A stretch of 64,000 nt of DNA from Streptomyces antibioticus (GTDB lineage: Bacteria > Actinomycetota > Actinomycetes > Streptomycetales > Streptomycetaceae): contig NZ_CM007717.1 in NCBI RefSeq assembly GCF_002019855.1, positions 7,883,750 through 7,947,749 of the forward strand, in the 5' to 3' direction. Below the pieces are notes generated by a model. That model did not search any database. It saw only the letters and a program-made list of their open reading frames with translations, and was not told the DNA's origin. The position numbers and the translations under genes were made by a program. Of this stretch, positions 53,527 to 61,844 are shown piece after piece. The number at the start of each line of letters is the position of its first letter. Position 1 is the first letter of the stretch.

Positions 53527-55103
53527 GCCAGCCACACCTTGTCGAAGCGCGCCCAGTCCAGGGTGTTGGCGGGCGCCTCGGCCACAACTCCCTTCACCGA
53601 CTTGGACGTTCCGATGATCCAGTCGGCGAAGCCCCAGATCAGGAATCCGCCCTCGGTGTACAGTCGGCGCTGCATGCGCCCGTACACGGCGGCGCGGTCG
53701 GTGGCGTCGCGGGTGGACTGGGCCTGCTGGTAGAGGGCGTCGAAGTCCTTGTGCTTCCACTTGGTGGCGTTGGTCGTGGAGTCGGTGAGCAGCCGTTGGG
53801 AGATGTGGGACTCGATGGGCATGGCGCCGGAGCGGTAGCAGCACAGGGTGCCGTTGTCGAGGATGTCGGCCCAGTAGGAGTCCTTGCTGCCCATCCGCAC
53901 GTTCACGGTGACGCCGGCCTTCGCGGCCTGGTCGCGGAAGATCCCGGCGGCCTCGGTGAATCCGGCGGCGACGGACGAGGTGTCGAGGGTGACCGTGAGC
54001 TTCTCGGCGCCGGCCCGCTTGAGCAGGGCGCGGGCCCGGTCGAGGTCCTGTTCGCGCTGGGGGAGGCCGTCGGCGTAGTACTCGTAGCCCTTGCCGAACA
54101 GGTCGTTGCCGATGACACCCGCGCCGGACAGGGCGCCGTCGACCAGTTCCCGCCGGTCGGCGATGAGGAAGAACGCCTGGCGCACCGACGGGTCGTCGAA
54201 GGGCGGCCGGTCGGTCTTCATGCAGAACGCCTGCATGGCGCTGTTGCGCAGCCGCACGATCTCGATACGCCCCTTGCCCTCGTGGGCGCGTGCCGTCGTC
54301 GGATCGAGTTCATGGGCGTACTCGACCTGGCCGCCCAGGAGGGCGTTGACGCGGGCGGACTCCTCGTTGGCGACCACGAACTCCAGTTCGTCCAGGTGCG
54401 GGGCGCCCTCCCAGTAGTCGTCGAAGCGGCGGAAGGAGGCGGAGCGGCCGGGGGTGAAGGAGGCGAACCGGAAGGGGCCGGAGCCGATCGGCTTCCTGTC
54501 GAAGTCGGAGGCGCCCTCGGGGATGATGTAGGCGCCGAACGCGGCCAGGACGTTGGGGAATTCGGCCGTGGGCCGCTTGAGGACGAACTCGATGCCGCGC
54601 TTGCCGGTGGCGCGGCTGGCGTCGAGGTCGATGGGCTCCAGGGACGCCTTGGCGCGGAACGCCTGCCGGGGGTCGGCGATACGGCGGTAGCTGTGCAGGA
54701 CGTCGGCGGCGGTGACCGGCCGCCCGTCGTGGAACGTCGCCTCGCGCAGGGTCACCTGCCAGCGGTCCAGGGACGCGTTGGGCTCCCACTTCTCCGCGAG
54801 CCGAGGCTGGGCGGACAGGTCGGCGCCGTAGTCGGCGAGTTTGTCGTAGAGCGCCTTGGCGCGGGCCGCGTCGGCGAAGAGGGACGCCTTGTGCGGGTCG
54901 AGGGTCTCACCGGCGCCCCCGCCCGCGAACGCGGCGCGCAGCCGCCCGCCGCGCCGGGGAGCGCCGTCGCCCTTGCTCTTCTTGTCGGTGCCCGCGTCGT
55001 CGGATCCGGCGCAGCCGGCGAGGGCGAGCGCGCCGAGGGAGGCGGCACCGGTGGCGGCGAGGAAGCCGCGTCGGCGCAGGCCGGGGAGACGTTCGTCGTA
55101 CAT
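53523..55103 (-). CDS. Peptide/nickel/opine-class substrate-binding lipoprotein
   Basis: The 526-residue family 5 binding protein has a signal sequence with RRRGFLAATGAASLGALALAGCAG (twin-arginine-like, lipobox LAGC). The mature protein shows TLDPHKAS, LAEKWEPNAS, ATFHDGRPVTAADVLHSYRRIADP and GSGPFRFASFTPGRSA. AAGGA precedes ATG 55103. It should bind the molecule re-imported by the fused ATPase and two permeases. The specificity is unknown; context suggests a small amino-acid-derived chelator, possibly metal-loaded. Confidence 0.92.
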   Translation of the reverse strand: MYDERLPGLRRRGFLAATGAASLGALALAGCAGSDDAGTDKKSKGDGAPRRGGRLRAAFAGGGAGETLDPHKASLFADAARAKALYDKLADYGADLSAQPRLAEKWEPNASLDRWQVTLREATFHDGRPVTAADVLHSYRRIADPRQAFRAKASLEPIDLDASRATGKRGIEFVLKRPTAEFPNVLAAFGAYIIPEGASDFDRKPIGSGPFRFASFTPGRSASFRRFDDYWEGAPHLDELEFVVANEESARVNALLGGQVEYAHELDPTTARAHEGKGRIEIVRLRNSAMQAFCMKTDRPPFDDPSVRQAFFLIADRRELVDGALSGAGVIGNDLFGKGYEYYADGLPQREQDLDRARALLKRAGAEKLTVTLDTSSVAAGFTEAAGIFRDQAAKAGVTVNVRMGSKDSYWADILDNGTLCCYRSGAMPIESHISQRLLTDSTTNATKWKHKDFDALYQQAQSTRDATDRAAVYGRMQRRLYTEGGFLIWGFADWIIGTSKSVKGVVAEAPANTLDWARFDKVWLA

Positions 55104-55113
55104 GGGGTTCCTT

Positions 55114-55173
55114 GGGATGTCGTGAGGCGGGATGCCGTGAGGTGGGATGTCGTGAGATGGGATGCCGTGAGGT
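55114..55173. repeat. Four 15-base tandem repeats between methyltransferase and binding-protein genes
   Basis: Four consecutive 15-base units (consensus GGGATGYCGTGAGGY, alternating T and C at position 7) fill most of the 76-base gap inside the operon. On the coding strand they would read Pro-His-Gly/Asp-Ile-Pro if translated, but no start serves them. They may form a spacer that tunes expression of the transport genes. Confidence 0.85.
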
Positions 55174-55179
55174 GAAAGG

Positions 55180-56025
55180 TCAGCGGGCGGGGGAGAGGCG
55201 CGCGACGACGTGCAGCCGGTCCGCGTCCGCGGTGGCGCCGGGCAACAGCCCTTCCCGCCAAGGCGGTTCGGTGCGCGGGCCGGGCCCGTCGTGGAGTTCG
55301 AGGACGTCGAAGCCGTGCGCCCCGAGCAGATGGCGCAGCTCCTGCGGGAACAGCAGCCGCCACACGGACCGCTGCTCGACCGGCTCGGGACCGTCGTCCA
55401 CGGTCCATACGCGCGTACGGCGCAGGAGTTGGGCCGTGCGGTCCACGGTGAGCGTGGTCGTGGAGCGGTAGACCGAGCCCTGCCAGGTGAACGTGTCGAC
55501 GGCGGGCGCGTCCAACAGGTCGGTGCGGCCGAGGAAGTAGGCGCCGTTGCGCATCTCGGCGACCAGCAGACCGCCGGGGGCCAGTGCCTGTCGGCAGGAG
55601 GACAGGAACGCGTCGAGCTGGGCGTTGGTGTGGCAGTACAGCAGGGAGCTGTCCAGGCACACCACGGCGTCGAACTCACCCCGGCCCAGGTCGAATCCGC
55701 GCAGATCGGCGTGGACGTACACCGGCCCCGGATGATGGGCGCGGGCGTGCGCGAGCATCGCCTCGGACAGATCGGCGCCGGTCACCCGGCGCCCCACGGC
55801 GTGGAGACGGGCGGCGTCGCGTCCGGTGCCGCAGCCGATGTCGAGCACCCGCGCCCCGGCGCGATGCCGGCGCAGACAGTCCTCGGTCCAGCGTGCGGCG
55901 AGCCGGTCGGGAGCGGGGAACCGCGCCTCGTACAGGGCCGGGTGGTCGGTGAGCAGGTTGAGGGCGGCGGTGGAGGCCATGGGTGTGGACGTCACGGGTG
56001 TGGAGGGCACGGGTGTGGCGGTCAT
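55180..56025 (-). CDS. Class I SAM-dependent methyltransferase in the putative metallophore operon
   Basis: The 281-residue enzyme has the SAM-binding motif ARVLDIGCGTGRDAARL, an acidic residue at GADLSEAMLA and the post-motif DAVVCLDSSLLYCH. It is most like small-molecule N- or C-methyltransferases. The N-terminus holds a Thr-Pro-Val repeat. ATG 56025 has AAGGAG upstream. It lies 26 bases after the MFS gene, within the same operon, and probably methylates the pathway product or an intermediate. Confidence 0.87.
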   Translation of the reverse strand: MTATPVPSTPVTSTPMASTAALNLLTDHPALYEARFPAPDRLAARWTEDCLRRHRAGARVLDIGCGTGRDAARLHAVGRRVTGADLSEAMLAHARAHHPGPVYVHADLRGFDLGRGEFDAVVCLDSSLLYCHTNAQLDAFLSSCRQALAPGGLLVAEMRNGAYFLGRTDLLDAPAVDTFTWQGSVYRSTTTLTVDRTAQLLRRTRVWTVDDGPEPVEQRSVWRLLFPQELRHLLGAHGFDVLELHDGPGPRTEPPWREGLLPGATADADRLHVVARLSPAR

Positions 56026-56051
56026 GGGTGTCGTCTCCTTCCTCGCGGGCC

Positions 56052-57314
56052 TCAGACGGCGGTGGCCACGGCGGGCTTCGCCGGTGCCGGCAGCGATCCG
56101 AGCCGGTGGAGCCAGGCCACGCCCAGCGCGGACGCGCCCCCCACCAGCGCACAGCCCACCCACGGCAGCCAGCCCGCCCCGCCCCGGTCCCCGAGGTCCA
56201 TCACCCAGCCGACGAAGGCGTTGCCGACGGCGGCGGCGATCCCGGAGACCATGTAGAACACGCCGAAGTACGTGCCCGTCAGCTCGGCCCGGCCGAAGCG
56301 GGGCACGAGTTCCATCACGAACGGCTGGGCGACCATCACCCCCAGGTGGAGCAGCAGCGCGCCGAGCAGGACGGGCAGGGCGCGCAGCACCGCGTCGGCC
56401 GGACCCGCCGGGCCGTCGGAGCCGCCGGCCACCACGGCGGGCGGCAGGAACGCCAGCGCCATGAGCGCCAGGCCGGTCGCGATCCAACGTGCCCTGTTCC
56501 CGCGTGCCTTGAGGGCTCGGGTGACGCGCAGTTGCAGCGCGATGTTGGTGACCGTGCCGACGACGAAGACGAGCCCGGCCGCCCCGTCCCAGCCGGTGGC
56601 GTGCCGCGCCCCGTCGGGCAGCAGCAGATAGAGCTGGCTCTCCAGGGTGAACAGACCGACCATGGCCAGCGCGAACGACAGGAAGGCACGGTTGCCCAGC
56701 ACCTCACGCCAGTCCGCGCGCAGTGTGCTCCGGTTCGGCCGGACCGCGCGGGCGGGCAGCACCAGCGCCTGCGCCACGGTCAGCACGGCGAAGACCGCCG
56801 CGGCGGTGAGCGCCGACGCCCGGAAGTCCACCAGCAGCAGCACGCTGCCCAGCAGCGGTCCGATCAGGGCACCGGTGGTGGCGAACACGTTGAACAGGGC
56901 GAACGCCTCGGCCTCCCGCTCGCCCGCCTCCTGGGAGAGGTAGGCGCGCACGGCGGGGTTGAACAGCGCCCCGGCGAGTCCGCTGAGCACCGACGCGGCG
57001 AGCAGGACGGCCAGGTCGTCGCCGAACGCGAACAGGGCGAACCCGACGGTGCGCAGGGCACACCCGGCGATGATGACGCCGCGCGCGCCGAGCCGGTCGG
57101 AGGCCGAGCCGCCGATGAGGAACAGCCCCTGCTGGCTGAGGTTGCGCACCCCGAGGACGACGCCGACGACGGCCGCCGACAGGCCCAGGTTCTCGCCGAG
57201 ATGGGTGGCCAGATAGGGGATGAGGAGATAGAAACCGGTGTTCACACCGAGCTGGTTGACCAGCAGGAGCTGGACCGCGAGCGGAAACCCGCGCGCCTCA
57301 CGCCACGTCCTCAT
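56052..57314 (-). CDS. MFS transporter, probable product exporter
   Basis: The 420-residue protein has about 12 transmembrane segments. Motif A after helix 2 reads GGSASDRLGARGVI, and LSQQGLFLIGG and FNPAVRAYLSQEAG resemble drug-proton antiporters. The ATG overlaps the epimerase gene by 17 bases and has GGAGGTGGGG upstream. In metallophore clusters such as the staphylopine operon an MFS protein exports the finished molecule; a similar role fits here. Confidence 0.9.
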   Translation of the reverse strand: MRTWREARGFPLAVQLLLVNQLGVNTGFYLLIPYLATHLGENLGLSAAVVGVVLGVRNLSQQGLFLIGGSASDRLGARGVIIAGCALRTVGFALFAFGDDLAVLLAASVLSGLAGALFNPAVRAYLSQEAGEREAEAFALFNVFATTGALIGPLLGSVLLLVDFRASALTAAAVFAVLTVAQALVLPARAVRPNRSTLRADWREVLGNRAFLSFALAMVGLFTLESQLYLLLPDGARHATGWDGAAGLVFVVGTVTNIALQLRVTRALKARGNRARWIATGLALMALAFLPPAVVAGGSDGPAGPADAVLRALPVLLGALLLHLGVMVAQPFVMELVPRFGRAELTGTYFGVFYMVSGIAAAVGNAFVGWVMDLGDRGGAGWLPWVGCALVGGASALGVAWLHRLGSLPAPAKPAVATAV

Positions 57315-58356
57315 CGGCCCCCACCTCCTCGACTCCCAGGCCGGGCCGGTCACTTGCCCGGACGAAGCCGTCCTCGCCGCCGATCCCCGACCACGGGTCG
57401 CGGGCCAGCAGCAGATGTCCGTCGAGGTCCGCCCAGCGGGCCCGGTCGGCGAGGTGGACGGCGGGAGCCAGTCCGAGACTGCTGGCGGTCAGGCAGCCCA
57501 GCATCAGCGCGGTGCCGCTGCCGTCGAGCACCTCGGCGATCCGCAGGGCCGCGCGCACGCCCCCGCACTTGGCTAGTTTGACGTTGACGCCCTGCACCCG
57601 CCCGGCCAGCCGGCGCACGTCCGCCAGGCTCACGGCGTCCTCGTCGGCGATCACGGGCAGCGGCGCACGCTCGGCCAGCGCGGCCAGCGCCTCCGGATCT
57701 CCGGGCGCGAGGGGCTGCTCCACGGCCTCCACACCGAGGTCGGCGAACCGGGGCAGCAGCGCCTCGGATCGCGCCGCCGTCCAGGCCCCGTTGGGGTCGA
57801 GCAGCAGCCGGGCCCGGGGCGCCGCGTCCCGGACGACCCGGACGCGCTCGACGTCGTCCTCCGGATCGGAACTCCCCGCCTTGACCTTGAGGATCCCGAA
57901 GCCGCTCGCCGTGAGCGCACGCGCCTGGGCGGCGGCGCGGGCGAGCGAGGTGATGCCGATGGTCCGGGCGGTGGCCGCGACCGGCGGCCGTACGGCACCC
58001 AGCAGCCGGTGGACCGGGCGGCCCGCGCGCCTGCCGACGAGATCGAGCAGTGCGGCCTCCACGGCGGCCGTCACGGCCGGCGGAGCACCTCGACCGCTCA
58101 ACTCGCCCGCCCAGAGCGCCTCCAGGGCGCTCTCGGGATCGGGGAAGCGGGCCAGACCGGCACCGGCGGCGCCGAGAAGCCGTTCCAGCGACGCGGTGCC
58201 GAGCCCGTAGTAGACGCTGGTGACGGCCTCGCCGTGGCCGGTGACACCGTCGTGCTCGACGGCCAGCCATATCGCGTCACGGGAGGTCATGGTGGAGCGG
58301 GAGATGCGCAGCGGCTCGGCGAGATCGAGCCGTACGGTGCGCAGACGGGCCTTCAC
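57298..58356 (-). CDS. Enolase-superfamily epimerase (dipeptide epimerase-like)
   Basis: The 352-residue enzyme belongs to the muconate-lactonising/dipeptide epimerase subgroup. It has an N-terminal capping domain and a barrel with the general-base K-x-K in ILKVKAGSS. The metal ligands lie in LLLDPNGAW, EQPLAPGD and VIADEDAVS, and the second base lysine is in VNVKLAKCGG. Members invert the alpha-carbon of L-Ala-D/L-Glu or other dipeptides, or make N-acyl amino acids. Here it probably sets the stereochemistry of an amino-acid or dipeptide intermediate. The GTG start overlaps the PLP-enzyme stop as GTGA. Confidence 0.87.
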   Translation of the reverse strand: MKARLRTVRLDLAEPLRISRSTMTSRDAIWLAVEHDGVTGHGEAVTSVYYGLGTASLERLLGAAGAGLARFPDPESALEALWAGELSGRGAPPAVTAAVEAALLDLVGRRAGRPVHRLLGAVRPPVAATARTIGITSLARAAAQARALTASGFGILKVKAGSSDPEDDVERVRVVRDAAPRARLLLDPNGAWTAARSEALLPRFADLGVEAVEQPLAPGDPEALAALAERAPLPVIADEDAVSLADVRRLAGRVQGVNVKLAKCGGVRAALRIAEVLDGSGTALMLGCLTASSLGLAPAVHLADRARWADLDGHLLLARDPWSGIGGEDGFVRASDRPGLGVEEVGADEDVA

Positions 58357-59468
58357 GGGGTCCTTTCCGGACGGGGCGAGTCACCCAGCGGGCTCAGTGG
58401 ATTCGGCGGACTCAGCGGATCGGTGACGCGCGTGCAGCGCGCCCAGCCGGTCGCCTCGGCCGCGCCGGGGTACGGGATCTCGACCGGCCGGGCGGCCGCC
58501 GAGGCCGGGTCGAGACGGTGGGCCGAGGCGAAGTCGTCGTCGTAGACGGTGCCGAGGTAGCGGTGCGGGCCGTCGGGGAACACGGTGGCGACGACCGCGC
58601 CGGGGTGGACCCGGGCGGCCCACGCGGCGACGCGAGCGGCGGCGCCGGTGCTCCAGCCGCCGCTGACGAAACTGCCGCGCGCCAGCCGGCGGCAACTGTC
58701 CACGGCCTCGGCCGGGCCGACCCAGTGCACCTCGTCGAAGGCGTCGTAGGCCACGTTGCGCGGGTGGATGCTGCTGCCCAGGCCGCGCATCAGCCTCGGC
58801 CGGGCGGGCTGGCCGAAGATGGTGGAGCCGGTCGCGTCGACCCCGATCAGCCGCAGCGCGGGCCAGCGCCGCCGCAGCGGGCCGATGACCCCCGCGCTGT
58901 GGCCGCCCGTGCCCACGCTGCACACCAGGATGTCCAAGTGGTCCAGCCGGTCGACGAGTTCGGCGGCCAGGGAGGCGTAACCGGCGCTGTTGTCGGGGTT
59001 GTTGTACTGGTCCGGCCAGTACGCGTCCGGCAGCACGGCCAGCAGGTCCCGCAGCCGTTCGAGCCGCGCGGCCTGCCAGCCGCCCCGGACCGCCGGACGG
59101 TCCACGATCTCCAGCCGTACCCCATGAGCACGCAGCAACTGCCGCATGGACGGCTCCAGTTCACTGTCCCCGACCAGGACGACGGGATGGCCGAGCGCCT
59201 GACCGGCGAAGGCCAGCCCGACCCCGAGCGTGCCCGACGTGGACTCCACCACCGGCGCCCCGGGCCGCAGTTCACCGCGCTCACGGGCACCCAGCAGCAT
59301 CGACACCGCGGCCCGCGCCTTCATCCCGCCCGCCGCGAGGCCCTCCAGCTTGGCCCAGAACCCCGGGTGCGGGCCCGGCAGATCGACCGTGACCCGGACC
59401 AGCGGCGTACCGCCGAGCAGGGCGAGCAACTCCGGGCGGGCCGCCCGGCACAGAGCGGTCGTGGTCAT
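58353..59468 (-). CDS. PLP-dependent cysteine synthase/SbnA-like beta-replacement enzyme
   Basis: The 371-residue fold-type II PLP enzyme has the Schiff-base lysine in GGMKARAAVSM, the substrate-binding loop ESTSGTLGVGLAF and the phosphate cup SVGTGGHSAGVI, with QYNNPDNSAGY as in this family. The loop differs from the TSGNTG of housekeeping CysK and looks more like the E-S-x-S-G form that I associate with SbnA, the enzyme that starts diaminopropionate synthesis in staphyloferrin B. That comparison is by memory. Its operon partners indicate a biosynthetic rather than cysteine-supply role. Its stop overlaps the epimerase gene and its start overlaps the DUF364 gene. Confidence 0.88.
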   Translation of the reverse strand: MTTTALCRAARPELLALLGGTPLVRVTVDLPGPHPGFWAKLEGLAAGGMKARAAVSMLLGARERGELRPGAPVVESTSGTLGVGLAFAGQALGHPVVLVGDSELEPSMRQLLRAHGVRLEIVDRPAVRGGWQAARLERLRDLLAVLPDAYWPDQYNNPDNSAGYASLAAELVDRLDHLDILVCSVGTGGHSAGVIGPLRRRWPALRLIGVDATGSTIFGQPARPRLMRGLGSSIHPRNVAYDAFDEVHWVGPAEAVDSCRRLARGSFVSGGWSTGAAARVAAWAARVHPGAVVATVFPDGPHRYLGTVYDDDFASAHRLDPASAAARPVEIPYPGAAEATGWARCTRVTDPLSPPNPLSPLGDSPRPERTP

Positions 59469-60367
59469 CGCGAACCCTCCGGACACGCGCCGCCGTATCC
59501 GTCGTCCGCACGCGGACCGCCGTAGCGGTGCACGACACCCGGACCGCCGTCGAGCCAGAAGAACGGATACGGCTCCGCGCACACCGCGCTCACCCCGTGC
59601 CCGAGGAAACGCGGCAGGACGGCGCTCCCGGTCTGCGCGAACATCACCAACTGCTTGCCGTGCCGCACCGCGTGCCGCCGCAGCGGCTCGAAGGTGCCGT
59701 TGCCCAGGGTCATCCCCGACACGAGCAGCGCGTCGCAGCGCCCGGCCGCCGTGAGCGCGTCGGTCACCACCTCCTCGCCCCACTCGGTCCGGCCGCCCTT
59801 GAGATCGCAGGGCACATAGCCGAGCCCCCGCCCACGCAGCTCCGCCAGCAGGGAGTTGACGACCCCCACCACCAGCACGGTCGCCCCCACGGGCAGTTCG
59901 AGCAGCTCCACGACCGCCCGCGCGCGGGCCACGGACTTCTCCAACGACGTCCCGGCGGGCAGCGGAACGGGCCGCGCCCCGTTGCCCGGGGTGTGCGGGG
60001 CGAGGTGCATCAGATAGGCGTCCAGCGCGGCCACACGCACCGCGGGCAGCGGATGCTCCAGCAGCCGCGCCACGTCCACGCCCGCGCACTCCTCGACGGC
60101 ACGCTCCGGCAGCGCCCCGGGCTCGACCGCGCACGAGCCCACGGCGGCCCCGAGCCGCAGACTGAGGACCTCGTTGCGATAGCCCCCTGACCGCCCCTCG
60201 TGCCGTACCGCCTGCCGGGTCGTGAACGCCACGGCGATCCGCAGCCCGGCCGGATCCGGACCGAGTCCACCGGCGCGCACGCTCGCCACCAGCTCGTCGT
60301 ACGCCGCGAAGCGCGCCCCGCGGGCCGTGTCGACGGCGCTCGTCGGATCGCTCATCAGGCCGCTCAT
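59465..60367 (-). CDS. DUF364 (putative heavy-metal chelation) protein
   Basis: The 300-residue protein has an N-terminal DUF4213-like region (AYDELVASV, then LRIAVAFTTRQAV) and a C-terminal DUF364 Rossmann-like domain. That domain contains VLVVGVVNSLLAEL and DALLVSGMTLGNGTFEPLRRHA. The family has been described as putative heavy-metal chelation because its genes occur near metal and cofactor systems, but no reaction is known. ATG 60367 overlaps the ATP-grasp stop as ATGA. In this operon it could be a biosynthetic enzyme or a metal handler for the product. Confidence 0.82.
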   Translation of the reverse strand: MSGLMSDPTSAVDTARGARFAAYDELVASVRAGGLGPDPAGLRIAVAFTTRQAVRHEGRSGGYRNEVLSLRLGAAVGSCAVEPGALPERAVEECAGVDVARLLEHPLPAVRVAALDAYLMHLAPHTPGNGARPVPLPAGTSLEKSVARARAVVELLELPVGATVLVVGVVNSLLAELRGRGLGYVPCDLKGGRTEWGEEVVTDALTAAGRCDALLVSGMTLGNGTFEPLRRHAVRHGKQLVMFAQTGSAVLPRFLGHGVSAVCAEPYPFFWLDGGPGVVHRYGGPRADDGYGGACPEGSR

Positions 60368-61620
60368 CGGATCACCAGCCCCGACCGCAGCTCGTCGAGG
60401 AGGGCCTCGACCCGGGCGCGGGCGCCCAGCCCGGCGGGGTCGCCGGCCATGACGTGCCCGAGGTACTCGTTGTTGCTGCGCGCCGCGCTCACCTGCCGGC
60501 CCGGCCCGGGCAGCCCCACCTCCAGCACGCCCGGCGCCGCTCCGAGGCCGCCGTCGTCCAGGGATTCGACGGTGCCCGAGGTCTCCGGCACGAGGAACCC
60601 GACGGCCGCGCTGCGCAGCCCGGTGTCGCCGCCCCGCAGATCGGGCTCGCGGCCCAGGGACACCTCCACGAAGGCGGCGGCCAGGTCGACGCCGGTCACA
60701 TGGCGGACCAGTTCGGTGATGCGGTTGCCCGCGGGGCGCGGGTTGACCTCGACCACACGCGGACCGGCGGAGGTCAGCTTGATCTCGGTGTGGGCCACCA
60801 CACCGTCGGTCAGACCGAGCGCCTCCAGCGCCGCGAGGGCGGTCCGCCCGGCGGCCTCGGCGTCGTCGGCGGCGAGCGCGGCCGGGAACATGTGCCCGGT
60901 CTCGATGAACGCGGGCGCCCCGCCGATGCTCTTGTCGGTCACGCCGACCACCTGCACCGTGCCCGCGTGCGACACCGTCTCGACGCTCACCTCGGGGCCG
61001 TCCAGCAGCTCCTCCAACAGGACCGCCGGCGCCCGGCGCTGGCCGCGGGCGTTGACGGGGAAGGCGGCCAGTTCCCTCACGCAGGCGGCGAGTTGCTCCT
61101 CGTCGTCCACACGCCGCACGTACATGCCCCCGCACAGGTCGACCGGCTTGACGACCAGCGGATAGCCGATGCCGTCCGCCGCCCGGCTCAGGTCGGCCCA
61201 CTCCTCGTGCACGGCGAACCGCGGCCCCGGAACCCCCGCTTCGGCGAGGATCCGACGGGTGGCGTCCTTGCGGCAGGCGGCCTCCACCGCCTCCGGGGCG
61301 GCACCGGGCAGCCCCAGCCGCGCGGCGATCCGGGCCACGGCCGGCAGGTAGTAGTCGCAGGACGTGAGCACCCCGTCGAAGCGCAGCACCGCGTGCAGCC
61401 GCTCGATCTCCGGCAGCAGGGCGTCGGTGTCGTTGGTGTCGGCGGTGATCACATGGCGGGCGCCGAGCAGCGGGTGGGCCGTGCCCTCGGGTGCCGAGCG
61501 GAGGTAGTGGTGCAGGTCGCGGGTGAGGAAGGTGAACTCGTGCCCTCCCTCCCGGATCGCCCGTGGCAGGAGTCTGCTCATCGACCCGACCCAGCTCTCG
61601 ACCATCAGCAGATGAGCCAC
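60364..61620 (-). CDS. ATP-grasp ligase
   Basis: The 418-residue protein is an ATP-grasp carboxylate-amine ligase, joining a carboxylate and an amine through an acyl-phosphate. It shows a pre-ATP-grasp domain (HLLMVESWVGSM), the nucleotide-binding lysine in YPLVVKPVDLCGGMYV, LLEELLDGPEVSVETVS, and the metal-binding block TEIKLTSAGPRVVEVNPRPAGNRI. Members build dipeptides and amino-acid conjugates. The GTG start follows AAGGGGAG. It is the first gene of the ten-gene operon, with the AT-rich palindrome about 100 bases upstream. No NRPS or IucA/IucC-type synthetase is in the locus, so this enzyme would form the key amide bond. Confidence 0.9.
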   Translation of the reverse strand: MAHLLMVESWVGSMSRLLPRAIREGGHEFTFLTRDLHHYLRSAPEGTAHPLLGARHVITADTNDTDALLPEIERLHAVLRFDGVLTSCDYYLPAVARIAARLGLPGAAPEAVEAACRKDATRRILAEAGVPGPRFAVHEEWADLSRAADGIGYPLVVKPVDLCGGMYVRRVDDEEQLAACVRELAAFPVNARGQRRAPAVLLEELLDGPEVSVETVSHAGTVQVVGVTDKSIGGAPAFIETGHMFPAALAADDAEAAGRTALAALEALGLTDGVVAHTEIKLTSAGPRVVEVNPRPAGNRITELVRHVTGVDLAAAFVEVSLGREPDLRGGDTGLRSAAVGFLVPETSGTVESLDDGGLGAAPGVLEVGLPGPGRQVSAARSNNEYLGHVMAGDPAGLGARARVEALLDELRSGLVIR

Positions 61621-61715
61621 AACTCCCCTTTTCGCGACAGCGGTTCAGACGTCGGGGCAGCCCGGAGAAACCCTCGGCGAGAGGGGACGGGGGGCCGCGC
61701 CAACCGACACGCTAT

Positions 61716-61730
61716 CGATAATCATTTTCA
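61716..61730 (-). promoter_or_regulatory. Zur/Fur-like box upstream of the metallophore operon
   Basis: On the minus strand TGAAAATGATTATCG matches the 7-1-7 Zur-type palindrome TGAAAATGATTTTCA at 13 of 15 positions, and a Fur-type TGATAATGATTATCA at 13 of 15. It lies in an AT-rich island about 96 bases before the ATP-grasp start, which would put it in the core promoter. In Streptomyces, iron control mostly uses the different IdeR/DmdR box, so Zur (zinc) is the likelier regulator. Both consensus sequences are from memory. Confidence 0.65.
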
Positions 61731-61757
61731 TTTACCAGTCCCTCTGCGGGACCGGAT

Positions 61758-61810
61758 GGCGGGAAGGGCGGCTGAACGGCGGGAAGGGGGGGGCTGAACG
61801 GCGGGAAGGG
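61758..61810. repeat. Three spaced GGCGGGAAGGG repeats
   Basis: The 11-base sequence occurs at 61758-61768, 61778-61788 and 61800-61810. The last two copies are preceded by GCTGAAC, so the units are about 20 to 22 bases. They lie between the operon promoter island and the end of the next methyltransferase gene. Function is unknown. Confidence 0.75.
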
Positions 61811-61844
61811 GGGCTCATGTCGCCGTACGACTGAGGGTCGAGCC

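Noticed and set aside
55104..55179. A CRISPR-like array at the 15-base repeats
   Set aside because: The units are directly adjacent with no unique spacers.
50172..61731. Identification of the operon as a known EDDS, staphylopine or staphyloferrin/NIS siderophore cluster
   Set aside because: It lacks an ornithine cyclodeaminase-like and argininosuccinate lyase-like pair (EDDS or staphyloferrin B), a nicotianamine synthase-like enzyme and opine dehydrogenase (staphylopine), and any IucA/IucC synthetase. Only the transport and PLP parts resemble them.
50172..61731. Identification of the operon as a D-cycloserine-type cluster
   Set aside because: ATP-grasp, cysteine-synthase-like and epimerase genes occur there too. 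However, the arginase-like, heme-protein and serine acetyltransferase partners are missing, and D-cycloserine clusters do not carry this importer as far as I recall.
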